A stretch of DNA of 60,000 nucleotides from Polytrichum commune (taxonomy: Eukaryota; Streptophyta; Polytrichopsida; Polytrichales; Polytrichaceae), in contig OX485805.1 of the NCBI GenBank assembly GCA_950295325.1, positions 39,111,501 to 39,171,500 of the forward strand. Reading direction: 5' to 3'. The notes under the pieces were generated by a model. It was not told where the DNA came from and did not search any database. It worked only from the letters and a program-made list of their open reading frames with translations. Both the position numbers and the translations under genes were made by a program. Of the stretch, positions 34,315 through 46,429 are shown piece by piece; within the stretch, counting starts at the first letter, position 1; every line of letters begins with the position of its first letter.

Positions 34315-37300
34315 TAGTTTTGTCATGTAGATGTGATTGATAGAAGTTGGAGAACATGAAAAGTGAACTGAATATCACCCGCACATAGATTATATGGCAT
34401 TAAAGTCATTTTTCTCAACAATACAAATTGTTGGAAACAACTTAAGGATAACATCCAAAACAGTTGGAAGTGGTGTTCAAAATGGTTATGAGGAGGAAAC
34501 GACGTTTCATGTTTTGGATTTCAAAAAATGGAAGTGAAAATTTAAAGAATGAGATTTATGTAAAATTTTCATACAATCTTCAACCCAACATTTAGTAGGA
34601 GTCATTGCAAGAGTCAAGAAACATGCGACATTACGTGACGATGGGGACCAAACATTCTACACATGTGTAAAGAAACTAAGACTAGTGTTTTTGTGTGTAG
34701 TCATTTTTGAGAATTCATTTCAAGAAATGTGTATTACATGAAAGAGATGAGTGCAATAGATAGTCCTCGTAGACAAGGTCGGCTTGAAGTACAACTTTAC
34801 TAGGTGTGAAATACATGAATACATATCCAAGTAGTTTCATGTGGGATCTTCGATCTTCAAGGGTTAAGAGACAAACAATCAAGACATGTGTTACAATGAG
34901 ATTGGACTATATGCTCAAAAATATAGACACCATTCAAGGTTCCATGTCTGCCATTATTGACTGGGAGGACCTATTTGGTTGTTTGATGAGAAAGAAAATC
35001 TACACTTTGACCTCTTACATAACAAAATTCAACAAGTTTCTTAGAGTTTGTGAGCTTCGATTTGGAGAAACTTGCCCTCGAATCAAATAAGTGCAATGTT
35101 GAGATTACTTACATTGGGGGTTGAAATATTTTGAGAGCACGACTTGGGTGTTAACTAACCTATAGATAGAAGGAAGAAAAAAAAATCTTGTAGTTGAATG
35201 ATGTTATGTATATTCTAAGTTGCATCTTCATCTCAACTTTGATTCTATAATTTGAAGTTATGACAATTTTTGTGATTTGAAAGTGCTAATTGGATGACAC
35301 TATTTTAGATTCAGCCCGACGGCCAAAATTGTATGTAAAGTTGGAAGTGCCCATGGTACAGTCAATAAGATAGACGTGCCTAATTTGGTCATGTCTCTTA
35401 TCTAGGATCCAATATATTTGAGTGGAATATAGTTGGTGTATCTCCAAGAACACATACTAGAAAGATAGGTGTTTTACAAAAGATTGCACTAGTATGTGCT
35501 TTAAATATGATAACCATTCTAGACTTAAGAGTCAACATAATTGGTGGGAGACAATATGACTATCTAACGAAGACAAGAATCTTCAATTTGATAATGAATG
35601 AGATAATTCATATGAGCTCCAAAAATAATGAGGAAAGTGGCTACGGCCTAGATTTGGAGTTGCTAACCATGTTGTACTCATTACGTCTCTCACACAGCCT
35701 AGGAGAAGTGGATCACATTGGAGAAACATAACCATTTAAGACCCATCTACCTTACCTTAGACCCCCACTCCAAGTAAGTATTCGATCAAGTGATGGAATT
35801 GATAATTTGATAGGTGAAAGAATCAATGGCATGCAATGTCAAGAAGGAGATATATAACTTAGACAAACCAATTTCCGATAACCACCCCAATCATAATACA
35901 TAGAGTCCCCTTAACCCATGAAATTCGACACTTGTAGCCATTATTTTGTAATTTGGAATGTTGGAAATAAATAGTGACCAGGTGAGAAAGGAGTCATAGC
36001 TGTTGAAGAGTTCAATGTGATGGATATTTAAGCTAAAAGGGCATGGATTGGGTTCCTTAAAAAGGGTAATGATTGTATTCAAGTTTTCGTCTATCAATTA
36101 TGAGAAATACGTCAACTTATGCTATGTATATGGATTGGGAGAGAATATTTCCTTTGAAAATTTACTATAATTTCAATACTTAACAAGAAATTGTAGTTTT
36201 TATGTTAAATGTCATGATATCAATTTCTAGACCTGTGAAAAATCACTTCAATATCACACAGACACCAGACGGATGCAAAATTGCTTAAAATATCGGAAAT
36301 GAGTTTGTTTACCTTAGTACCTTAAAATGTGAGGACTGAAAATTAGTGGTGGTCATACAAATTTTTTGCTCTAGATTTATTGGTGCACCATTATGGACTT
36401 ATGTGGTCCATAAATATATAAATAAATAAGCAACGTTAGGCAATATGACATGAACTTGAGCCCGTTGGCCCTACCCTACTCAAGAACCCTCTTGGTGCAG
36501 GGTGGGGTTTACTGCCTACCTTGCGGTGGGTGGGCTCTTGGTGGTCCATGAAACTCGAAATGAAAGATATAGTAGTCGCCAAGATGTTTGGGGTTTCTTG
36601 ATTGATTTGGGCCACATCCATTTACAGTTTGCAAAAAATCGCCAACTTTTATGCAACGGTAACCACTTGCTTCGGAAAGCTTTGAGTCCTTTGGAAATCC
36701 TTGACATTGATGGCATTCGATCCCATTAAGGGTAGAAGAGTCTATCGCAGACACTTTGAGCAATACGGTCTCCTCACTCATCTAACCTAGACAAAGTATC
36801 CAATTTTTTATTTTTTTTTATTAGCAATTACATTATGAGCACAATGAGATTAAAATCACATGAATCAAAGCATATATAATTTCTACAGAAATGTTCAAAG
36901 TCACAAATCTCATTTGACCCCTTCCTGGTCACATACACACCCCCCCCCCCCCCTTAAAATGGATGGTGTTGCTTGCTTACACTTTGTTTGCTTCAACCAA
37001 TGAGCTGGGTTTTTAGTCCTTAGAATGAAGCGCGCCAATTAGTGATGTTGAAGTATGTAGTTGTCCATTTCATTTTGGGGGAACCCATAAAACTAGGTGT
37101 CAAAATTGAGTTCATTGGCGGAATTGAGCACTTGTTCTACTTCATCGCCCATTTTGTTTCCAGTCGAGCATGTGTAAGTGTAAATCAACTCCATATATGA
37201 AGCTGAAGAAATAAGAACCTCTTGATTTCAAAACATTTTTGAGGAGATTCGATGGAACTAAAGGTGGATTTTGTAGCTGGAGCAACCAATGAGAATTTGA

Positions 37301-39620
37301 AATAATAGAGAGAGAGAGAGATTTATAAGACATACATGAGAAATTTCTATTTTCTAAATCGGAAGAGTTGTATGCAATGTTCAAGATTCAAGCCCTCATA
37401 TGAGTTTCATTTTGAAGGGCTCTCAAATTCCAGCCCTTCAGTTGAAGGGCTTGTTCAAGGCCAAGATGTTAATCTAAGAATATAGAAATGAAATACAAAA
37501 CTCATATGAAAATTGTGCATGAATTATATGGTACATGTTTTGAGTACAATGTGAAGAGTTAAGAATCAACCATCTAACTCCACTTCTTGTGGTGACGATG
37601 CCCTACGCTTGTTGGTTCTTGTGGCGGGCAGATTATATTGAGGACTTCAAGTGACGTCTTCATTTTCAATTTGGGGTTGCGTTTTGAAGGGTTGTTTTGA
37701 GAGAGGTATATCCTGAAAGGCCAAATCGCATTTGAAGGGCATTGAAGACTTCAATCTTGAACATTGGTTGTGTGCATGGTCCAAAGGGGGTCAGAATACA
37801 TTGACCGAATGGTGGGGTGTGTTTAAATTGCCGGTGTCGGATTCTTTGGAACATAATTTGATTCGGGATGTTACCCAAACATCTAAAGATAATTGACGTT
37901 TACCACGTCCAATCAAGTCTTGGTGCCTCCAAGCTACACTCATCATCCTAATTAGTACACGTTGTACTCATTCCCAAAACACGCACTATTTTGTCAAGTC
38001 TCAAAATCACTAAGGGCTAAAGTTCTTATCAAGTGTTACTAAATTCACGAATACATGCTCGTCTACCATACATCTCAAAAAAATGTGTGTTCTAAAATGT
38101 TCATAGAGTGATTAAAAAAAACATGCAAACACATGCTTGTTAGTGAACAATACCAAGATGAATAGTGTCGGTGCTTTCAGTAAAGAATGTTGCTACAAAC
38201 AATAATTTAACGAATAATGCCTAGACGAACAGTGCTTCCTAGATCTTTTGATGACATTGATTTCATAACGTAAAGAAATTTGGTATCACTTTCATTGATT
38301 TCCCCACACACACTATCAACCCTCCGGATAACCAACCCATGTGGCATGTTGCACACTAAGTTTTGGTAGTGGTAACATACACACATACATTGGCATACGG
38401 TTGATGTGCCTCCGGTGGGAACCAATCATGACAATGTTTCCAACCAAAATCTACAAGGTAACCTCCAAAGTAGTGGACGCCATACTAAATCGAACGGGCC
38501 CCTTGGTCGTGTACCTACACCGAGGTGTCGGAAGCCAAGAAGTCATGATGGAGCGCGGAGAGGTACCTTGGCCCCAAATTATAAAGGGAAGTGTAGGAGG
38601 AGGAGGGAGGGAGGCTTCTAAGCTTCCCTTGGTTTGGTACTTATCGGACCCCCCCCCCCCCCCACCCCTAAACCCTTACCCCTCCTCCTCCTTCTTTTTT
38701 GAGTGCCCCCCCCCCCCCCCCCCGCCTTCGTTTCTTGTAACCGCCCCTTGGCGACCGCGTCATGAGTCGAGGTAATGGGTTACTAGGCAAGTTTCATGTT
38801 GGGTCGGGTTTTTGAAGTGCATTCGGGCGGTCAATGTGCATCGAGTTTACGTTGGGAAGGTGATTTGGACCCGTTCGAGAAACTTTGGGATTGAATGAAC
38901 ATAATCGAAAAGAAAAGAAGAGGAAAAGTAATCGTTGACGGTGTATTCAAAATTAGAAAGGCATTATATATGCCCGTCTTTCACAACTTGGAGGTTGGTG
39001 ATTTCCCTTATCATATGAGGGGAGTGTTTCCTCCATTTCCAATGAAATTCAACATGGGATCGATGTGAAAATTTGGCATATCTTTTTGGAGATCAACTTG
39101 ACTTGAATCTTTGCACAGAGAACCTGGGGAGGGGGGGGGGGGGGGGGGGTTGCACTCTTCGTACCACGTATAAAGTAACGTGAGTGTAGAAAGGGGTATT
39201 GTTCGAGGCAGTAGTGTGCATAGTGTACATAAGGGAGAGGTGTCATTTTTCTCTAGCGTGTATATTTAAATAGGTTATTTGGGTTTTGAAATAAGTGTAG
39301 ATGTACAAAAGGGTCTCTAGGGGTTAGAGAAAACATTGATAACTAGATATAATTATGGCCCTAGCTTCATGAAGTGCGTTTTAGGGTCAGATTATTGTGG
39401 ATTACATCCCATGGATGAAAAAGCGTTAAATGACTTTCTCATTGGAAACTAAAAATGGATTGTATATGTAGTAAAATCTTATTCATTCTTATGATTTAAA
39501 TATTGTATACATAGTGGAGGCACTATTTTTTTTTAATTATAAATACGTGAGTCCATTTTCTAACCTACAATTACTACGTATACATTTGCTTTATTCTATA
39601 AAAAATTCATAAATAGATAT

Positions 39621-39660
<40 letters not shown>

Positions 39661-39806
39661 TTTTATTTCATAATCACCCATGCAAGTCATCAAGTTTCCA
39701 ATGAATGCCCACATCCCGGGGCAAAGAACAATTGATTACAACAAGTATCATGTAGCATATTATGTAATTACAAATTTTATGATACATTGATGACACTTGA
39801 TAGAAA
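34315..39806. other. Gene-free stretch with scattered repeats and C/G runs
   Basis: Runs of C lie at 36940-36953, 38649-38663 and 38706-38723, a 19-G run at 39131-39149, and a (GATA)n microsatellite at 39621-39661. 35505-35660 is a copy of the 25360/48525 repeat. A minus frame at 36509-36781 with an ATG (MSEETVLLKVSAIDSS, containing IECHQCQGF) is a possible gene fragment but too short to call. The 144-codon plus frame at 38341-38775 gets its proline runs from the C tracts. Confidence 0.45.
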
Positions 39807-40083
39807 CTCGGGGGGTTCATTGGCGAAAATCGTAGAACAACATGCGATAAAAAATAGGGTCTAATATATTCATTGTAGATAAATTTTGTAAAAAACTTAC
39901 ATATTATATAGGGGGTTTTTAAATAGTGAAAAAGGATTACATGTAAAATACCATCACACCTTTATTTTGAAAAATACCATACCTTATAATCTTTTCTACA
40001 AGGTAAATAGCCCCCCAATAAATAGGTCCCAAACGCACGTGTATGCAAAATTTAAAAGGGAGTGAACCCCCCAAGGGTAGAAA
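39799..40083. mobile_element. Short hAT-like MITE related to the 7993 transposon (269 bp)
   Basis: The element is 39807-40075. Its ends CTCGGGGGGTTCA and TGAACCCCCCAAG are inverted repeats (12 of 13). The flanking octamers gatagaaa and ggtagaaa agree at seven of eight positions, consistent with an 8-bp target duplication. On the minus strand its left part (cacgtgcg, ggggctattta, cctt) matches the subterminal region of the 7993-9492 element (cacgtgcgg, ggggctatttacct). It is non-coding. Confidence 0.72.
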
Positions 40084-41129
40084 ACTTCAATCCAATCATG
40101 CACCTCATATGCACCTCTAAGCTATTTTGGGGTGTGGAAATCCGAGTGGAGTATTGGAATTTCCAAGTTTGGTGTTTACGAATCACAATTGAATTATGAC
40201 CCACGATACGATTTGGGGGAGTTGAGAACCGTATCCTCATGCCTATGAAGCCATCAACACGCTTGGCCTCGTATATCATGATGAGAGGATGCCAAGAAGA
40301 TTTTCTTATATTGAACACTAGCCTTATCCATCCAATGTACCATGGATTTACCAACCCCTATACCCACTCAAAGGGCTTCCATGCAAGTCTCTACCCCAAG
40401 TTTGAGATAGAGCCAAGAGACCAATCTCTTGAGGTTCGATGAATTCTCGATTCTTTTATTGAACCCTCAAACATTCAAAAGGCCCAAATTGAGCCACTCC
40501 ATGCACAAAAATGTGAATATGAGCTATACACTTTTATTTTTATCTAATGATGTCAATCCCAATTTTTAGAATTGAATTATCTTATTATATTCTTTGCAAT
40601 TTGGATGCGTAATCTGCGCTAAAAAATTTGTATGTTTTCAAGGTTCTTTGTCGCCGGAGTTTTTTGGTTGGGGTGCAAACTCTATGTTCAAATTTACACA
40701 TAAGCACCCATGAATACAAATGCATACTTTTTACGTTGATCATCACTTTTCCATATGAAGGATTTTTTTTAAATAATCTTATCCTTGACATAGGATAATG
40801 TACTAAACAAAATTCTAAACCCCCAAATTAGTTTCAAAAAATTAAGACTTGGTGAGGCCCATAACTGTGTATATATTGAAGCCAAACGTCCTTTAAGGGT
40901 TTCACAACATGAGGTTTTATGAGAAAGTATGAACTTGCATCAAGATTGAATACGTAACTTGTCTAGATTTCCATATATGAGTCTCAATCAATATTCTCAA
41001 TACAATAACATACATGTATACATATTTAACGAAGTCAAATTCAAAAGTTTGAGTTGGCAATATAAGATAACAATGAGTGAAGACAATAGAATTCTACATT
41101 TACCATGTTTGGTTTAAATTGTTGCAGGA

Positions 41130-41262
41130 CTACATTTAAGTACTGTATTTAATGCCACCAAGTCTATTTGTCTTGCTTAGTCCTAATTGTCAATCGCCCA
41201 TGTAGTGTCACCAACACTAAATGTAGACCTAACATCATTTGTCATTTCCTTTTAAAACAAAA
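41130..41262. mobile_element. Truncated MITE of the 'CACTAAATA' family
   Basis: ctacatttaagtactgtatt, taatgccacc, tctatttgtcttgc, gtgtcaccaacactaaatgt and cctaacatcatttgtcattt match the left third of the 58034-58430 element. The rest is lost. Confidence 0.6.
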
Positions 41263-41696
41263 ATGGGCCCTAATGTATGATTAGAGCTACCTTTACCATG
41301 AGGATTCCCAACTTACTATGAATGCTTACTTTCCATACCTATAAAGTCTCAACGAGAAATATGCAAAGTTTTCACAATTGTTGTTGTGTATAATGGCCAA
41401 TAAATTATAAGCACATGAAACAATCTTTGAGGTTCCTTGGGGAGAGAACAAATTATTACATACGAGTGTACCTCTCATTCATCCAACATAAAAACTAGAA
41501 CTCCTATCTATAGGTTTGTTGCCAATTCATCTCAAATGACCTTGAATAGACTAATTTGGGGATTTTTGGTTGATTCTAGTGTCAAAAGAACTTTTAAAAG
41601 TAACCTCCAAGTCACATGCTATTTCAAGGTTTTTATGTTAGATGAGTGAGAGACACACTTGGGTATGATAATTCTCTCTCTTTGTTTCTTGGTACA

Positions 41697-42045
41697 ACTA
41701 TCTTCTAACTGAACACGACTTTTGATAGGGAGTTGGTTGTTTTGCGTACAAGACTTTCCATGTTTGGTAAACCTTTGGTGCATGCTTGGAGGTAGCTAGT
41801 GTGGAGGTTTGAACGTATAACATTTTCTATCGGTTCATTCTGAGATCAACCTTGTTTTGCCATGTCATGAGGTGTTGAATTGAGTTTGGTCCTCGACTCA
41901 CTAAAATAAGTTTATCTTCATTCAAATTTAAACACCACCTATGAGCATGCCCTACAACTGAAAAAATATTGTATGCAAAGTGACCAATGGAACATTATAG
42001 GGGTCTTACTCCCGACAAAAAGTCCCATTGAGTCAAAGGATAACT
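41697..42045. repeat. Foldback family member, both arms, strongly decayed
   Basis: The left arm (agggagttggttgttttgcg, tttccatgtttggtaa, gtgcatgcttggagg) and a remnant right arm (aaacaccacctatgagcatg, gcaaagtgacc, cattgagtcaaaggataac) are inverted relative to each other as in 32785-33110, with many mismatches. Confidence 0.6.
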
Positions 42046-42800
42046 TTCATGGCAAAGATTTTTTTGTCTCTTCATCTACTCTAGTGTTTTTTGTGTTTTT
42101 TTTCTCTCTTAAGACAGAAGACAGTAGCCAATGCCAAAGTGAAGCAAGAACCAAGAAATTACACCCACTTGGAGGGGAGGCAAGATCACTTAAACCCTTC
42201 AGCAGCTAAGGGACCCAAATTAGACCTCTCCATGCACACATCCACATGTATTTAAGCTATATACTTCCATTTTATGCTAATTTTGTCAAAAGCGATCCCA
42301 TCTTTAAAGAAAAAACCTAATTATTCACATGTGCTTCTCAAATTGGTTGGATACCGGAATTTTTTAACATTTAGGTTCAAATACACTACTTATTGAGTGC
42401 CCTTGGATATGAATACATACATAGTAGTTTGACTGTTAATGTCACATTTATTTATGTCCTTATTTGATCCTTGACAATAGAGAGTGTACTATATTAAATT
42501 TCAAACCCCAGATTTTTGAATTTTTGAATGCAAGACTTGGTGAGGCTCATAGAAATTATGTATATTGAGCCCCTACATCTTTAAGGGTTAAGTTCGCCAC
42601 ACCGCCACATAAAAACAAACCGGAATCAAGAGATCACGTGACCCAAAAAAACCCGTGGCCCATGAAGGGCCAACTAAGTTACTAACCAATATTGGTCCCA
42701 ATGTTTATTTATTGTTATTCTTGGGTACAAAGAGTTTCTAGATTGCAGAGAAAATTACGACTACAAATTGACACAATACCGGCGGGGACTATTAAAACAA

Positions 42801-42813
42801 CCCCCCCCCCCCC
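42801..42813 (+). repeat. Run of 13 C
   Basis: Part of the C/G-run series of this window. Confidence 0.95.
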
Positions 42814-43017
42814 AATGACTAAAGGTCCTTTGACCTTCAAAATAATATCCAAATCCCATCTCACACAAATAACACGTTGAGCACCCCCATGACCTATTAA
42901 ACTTACTACCAGAAAAAATAAAAAATAAAAAATAAAAATAAAAATTTAAAATCCAATGTAGCAATCTCTGATGTTTTCTTGTACTACGCAAAAATCTAAA
43001 TCTGTTAGAGTTTTGCG

Positions 43018-44560
43018 TAAAGTCCCTCGAAGAAGAGGGATGGAATTATGGGTTTGACCCTTTTGAGAGAGAATCACTTATTGAGAACTTGTTAGTTCAT
43101 CGTGTGTTGAGTCTATTTGGAATTTGGGGTAAACTTTCTTGGACTTCCATAACATTACTCAGCTGATGAGTTGTGTTCAGTTGCCATGCCTCCAGTGTAC
43201 AACACTAGGATTCCGGCACCTGGAGGTTTTATTCTCGAATCTACTATGGGTCCCATGAACACAACTCGTTAGATGAGTAATGTTATGTCCTCTTGTTATC
43301 TCCAAATTGTAAGGAAACTCTAGGATTCAAAATAGGGTTGGTCCCATGGGATCTGATGTCTTGAATATGGGATTGGCCTATGCAAGGTTAACGTGGCCCG
43401 CCCATTCTAACATGGCAAGCTAGAATACTGGGTTTTTAGTAGCCCAACACCCCTTTTTGAGTATGGTAAAATATATGCATTGAGAAAAATTGGGTGATTT
43501 TATGCATAAGCTCTTAAACTCACATTTTAACCAACTCAATAGGAGTTTGATGCCAACAATTTTAGGCATAACTCTATTGACCCCTACCATACCCCCCCCC
43601 CCCCCGAGAAGGGATCGCCCTTGCTTATAAATGAAACAATGAATGGGGAGAACCGACCGCTAAATTACAAATATGAACCAGTTAAGTTTGAGGAATAACC
43701 GCTTCATTTCAAGACTTTGAGAAAATTATTGTTCCATAAGAGTTATCCATAAAGTCCTTGAAAGAGGGACGACACCGTGGGTTTGATCCTTCTTTGAGAA
43801 AACCCTATGTTAAGAGCTCATTAGCTCGTCATGTATTGGAGTCTATTTTGATAGATAGGTGCAAATTTTGGGACCTCTCTTTGCACCTCTCAAACTTTGA
43901 GAGAAATTTGGGATCTAAAATAGGGTACGCATATGGGACCTGCTATCCTAAATCCCAGATCAGCCTATGCAAGGCTACTTGACCCACCCATCGTAGTAAG
44001 ACAAACTAGAAAGTTGGTTTTTAATAGCCGAACACCACTCTTTGTGTATGGTAATCTAAGCATTCGGAAAACTTGGGCGACTTTGTATCAATTCTCATAA
44101 ACTCATGATTTGTGACTAAACCCATCATTTCATATGCTTTACTTCACAAATAAGTCTATATGTGCTCCAACATTGGTCGCAAACTTGAAGAAGGGCTTTT
44201 CTAAACTCCCCCCCCCCCCCCCCCACCCCACCAAGAACGTTGGACTTGGAAACCCTAAGCTAGTTTTCAATAGCCCAACACCACTCTTTATGTATGGTAA
44301 TTTAAGCATTATGAAAACTTGGGTGACATTGTGTTGATTCTCATAAACTCAAGGTTTGGGACTAAACCCATGCTTTCATCTCCTGTACTTTACAAATAAC
44401 TCCATGTGCAACCCAATATTAATCGAAAACTTTAAGCAGGGTTTTTTTGCACCACCACCACCACCAACAACAACAACAAGGTTGGACTTGGAAACACTAG
44501 AGTCTCAACCGGTTATGCCCAAAAAATCTCACCGGCCATTGGGGACTTAGCCCTCGCTTA
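43018..44560 (+). repeat. Old tandem duplication, two and a half copies
   Basis: aaagtccctcgaagaagagg at 43019 recurs as aaagtccttgaaagagggac at 43752, a step of about 733 bases. Matching blocks continue (gggtttgacccttttgagag; aaaatagggt; cctatgcaagg; tagcccaacacc; tatggtaa; aaacttgggtga). A third partial copy follows at 44246-44355, and a further 243-base step links 44112-44197 to 44355-44441. Runs of C sit at 43592-43605 and 44208-44224. No coding region. Confidence 0.75.
43148..43287. mobile_element. Small MITE-like inverted repeat (140 bp)
   Basis: cataacattactcagctgat and on (43148-43179) is inverted at 43256-43287 (tgaacacaactcgttagatg and on to gttatg), 32-base arms with about four mismatches. 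It is present in only one of the tandem copies in 43018-44560, so it inserted after that duplication or was lost from the others. Confidence 0.65.
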
Positions 44561-45196
44561 CAAATGAATATCGAGGCAAAACAATTTTAGGAAATAGGAG
44601 ATCTAGAAGTTTCCGCGATTGTTATTAGCATTGAAATTGCAAGGTACCACTTACGGTGAGCCTAGATTTGGGGCCCTTGGGCATAGAGTGGGGGCCCCAA
44701 CCGTATTCTATGTTCGCTTGTGTGTACCATTTGCGTCCTTTTTATTTTCCCACATTTGAGTTGCGGTAAACCTTAAACCCTAAACCCAAAAAGGAACACG
44801 CCCAACAGCCGAGCCCGGTGAGGTCGAAGCATGCAAGCAAGTACTTGTTGTTGGGTGTCCATTGGTTGTGGAGTGTGAACAAACTCCCAAACCCCCGGGC
44901 CTTCTTTGTAAGTAAACCAAACGTGTCATAAGATAAGATAAGGCCTTCAAGGCCACTAGTTCATACCAATGAACCGGTTGAGTTTGAGAAATAAATTAAC
45001 CGGTTCAAGGTCACGACGTCACAAACATCACCCATCGGTTTAGAGGATTCTATGGAACGCATCTCGAATTAATGAAGAAAAACCGGAAGATGTCAACATG
45101 TAACCAGAACACTAGGATCTCAACCGATTATGCCCAAGAGCCCAAATGGTCTTGTATATTTGTTGGCATTGATAATAAAAAATAAAAAATAAAAAT

Positions 45197-45238
<42 letters not shown>

Positions 45239-45852
45239 GCTAAAGGTAGACATGCTTCATTCAATAACCAAGGTAGAGGGTGCACAAAGCTTTAAGTCAT
45301 TCTTTGACCGGTTTGAGCTATGTATGAGAATCACGTCACTTTGTTTTTACCATACAATCCTTAGCTAGTATTTAAATTGTAGTTATAGATTTTTATTTTT
45401 TATTTTTTATTTTTTTGGGTGATGACCTGAAAATATAAATATATATAGATATAGATATAGATCTATATAGATATTAGGCTTCATTTAAACAACGGATCCC
45501 AACTTCTTAATGTGGCTCCCTAGATTTAGCCGGAATTGTTGGTGGAGGTGGCATGGCCCAAGCATGATGGTAGCCTATGCCATTCATTTGAGACCCAAAG
45601 TTGTTCCCTAAGTTGTTGTACAACCAACCCCTAACCTAGCATACTCCCCCTTCAAGGACACATGCAAACATAGTATTCGTGAAAACGTCACATTCACATG
45701 TTACCTTTTTCTTTTCAAGGCCGACTCAGTTTTTATCCTTGTGGTGAGCACTTGAACATTGAAAAAAGTTATAGTTGACCAAAAAAAAAAAGTTGTGTAG
45801 TTGACAAGAGCTGCCTCCAAAGACCAATTCAAGGCAACTTTTCTTGTATTCA
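44561..45852. other. Gene-free stretch
   Basis: 44940-45125 is an AACCGGTT-type repeat copy (aaccggttgagtttgagaaa, ccggaagatgtcaacatgta). There is a (TC)n microsatellite at 45202-45237 beside an A-rich (AAAAT)n stretch. I see no gene. Confidence 0.45.
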
Positions 45853-46429
45853 AGGAAACGCACGGGTAGGTCACTCTAAGGCATTTTTGTGCACCACGTG
45901 CGGCTGGGGTTTTTTTGTTTTGGGGCTATTTACCTTCAAGGGCTGAATTAAAGCCTCCCTATAATTACTTAAATTTCAAAAATGGCCCATTTGTTTGCAC
46001 CCTTCCATTACTTATATTGTCCAAGTCACTGCAATTTTTTGTACTCTATATTCCTTTTAAGTAATAAAAGCTAATCTACTTCTTAACGCATTGACGAGTG
46101 TCAAGGGAAACCATGGAAACAAAGAATGGTGCAAACAGTAATATCATTGCAAACAAAGTTATGAAGAAAACACATAGGAGACCATAGCAAACATACTAAA
46201 CATACCTTCTAGGATCCTTATCTTCAGCCCCTATATTAATTTTACAAAAAAATAATGGCCCACATTTTATGTCCATCTAACTTACTTATAATGGGATTGT
46301 CTACATTTAATGGCCCCTTCATTATTTGGAATTCCTTTATAATTTTTATTTCAAATGATTTTAATCCTCTCTATATTATGCCGCACGTCGTTTTTAAAAT
46401 GCATTAAGTGACCTACCCGTGAGGAAACG
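45853..46429. mobile_element. hAT-like transposon, internally deleted copy with 8-bp target-site duplication
   Basis: The element is 45861-46421 (561 bp). Its ends CACGGGTAGGTCACT and AGTGACCTACCCGTG are perfect 15-bp inverted repeats, flanked by a perfect octamer aggaaacg at 45853-45860 and 46422-46429. The left approximately 300 bases and right approximately 230 bases match 7993-9492 (caccacgtgcggc, ggggctatttacct, cattacttata; ctaggatccttat, ttggaattcctttataattt, tatgccgcacgtcg). The difference is about 939 bases, which removes the whole 258-codon ORF. The matching T/A change in both ends (GGGTAGG against GGGGAGG) means the two ends still pair. Confidence 0.88.

Noticed and set aside
38341-38775. 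144-codon plus-strand frame with two polyproline blocks
   Set aside because: The prolines come from C15 and C18 runs, the rest has no domain, and the start is weak.
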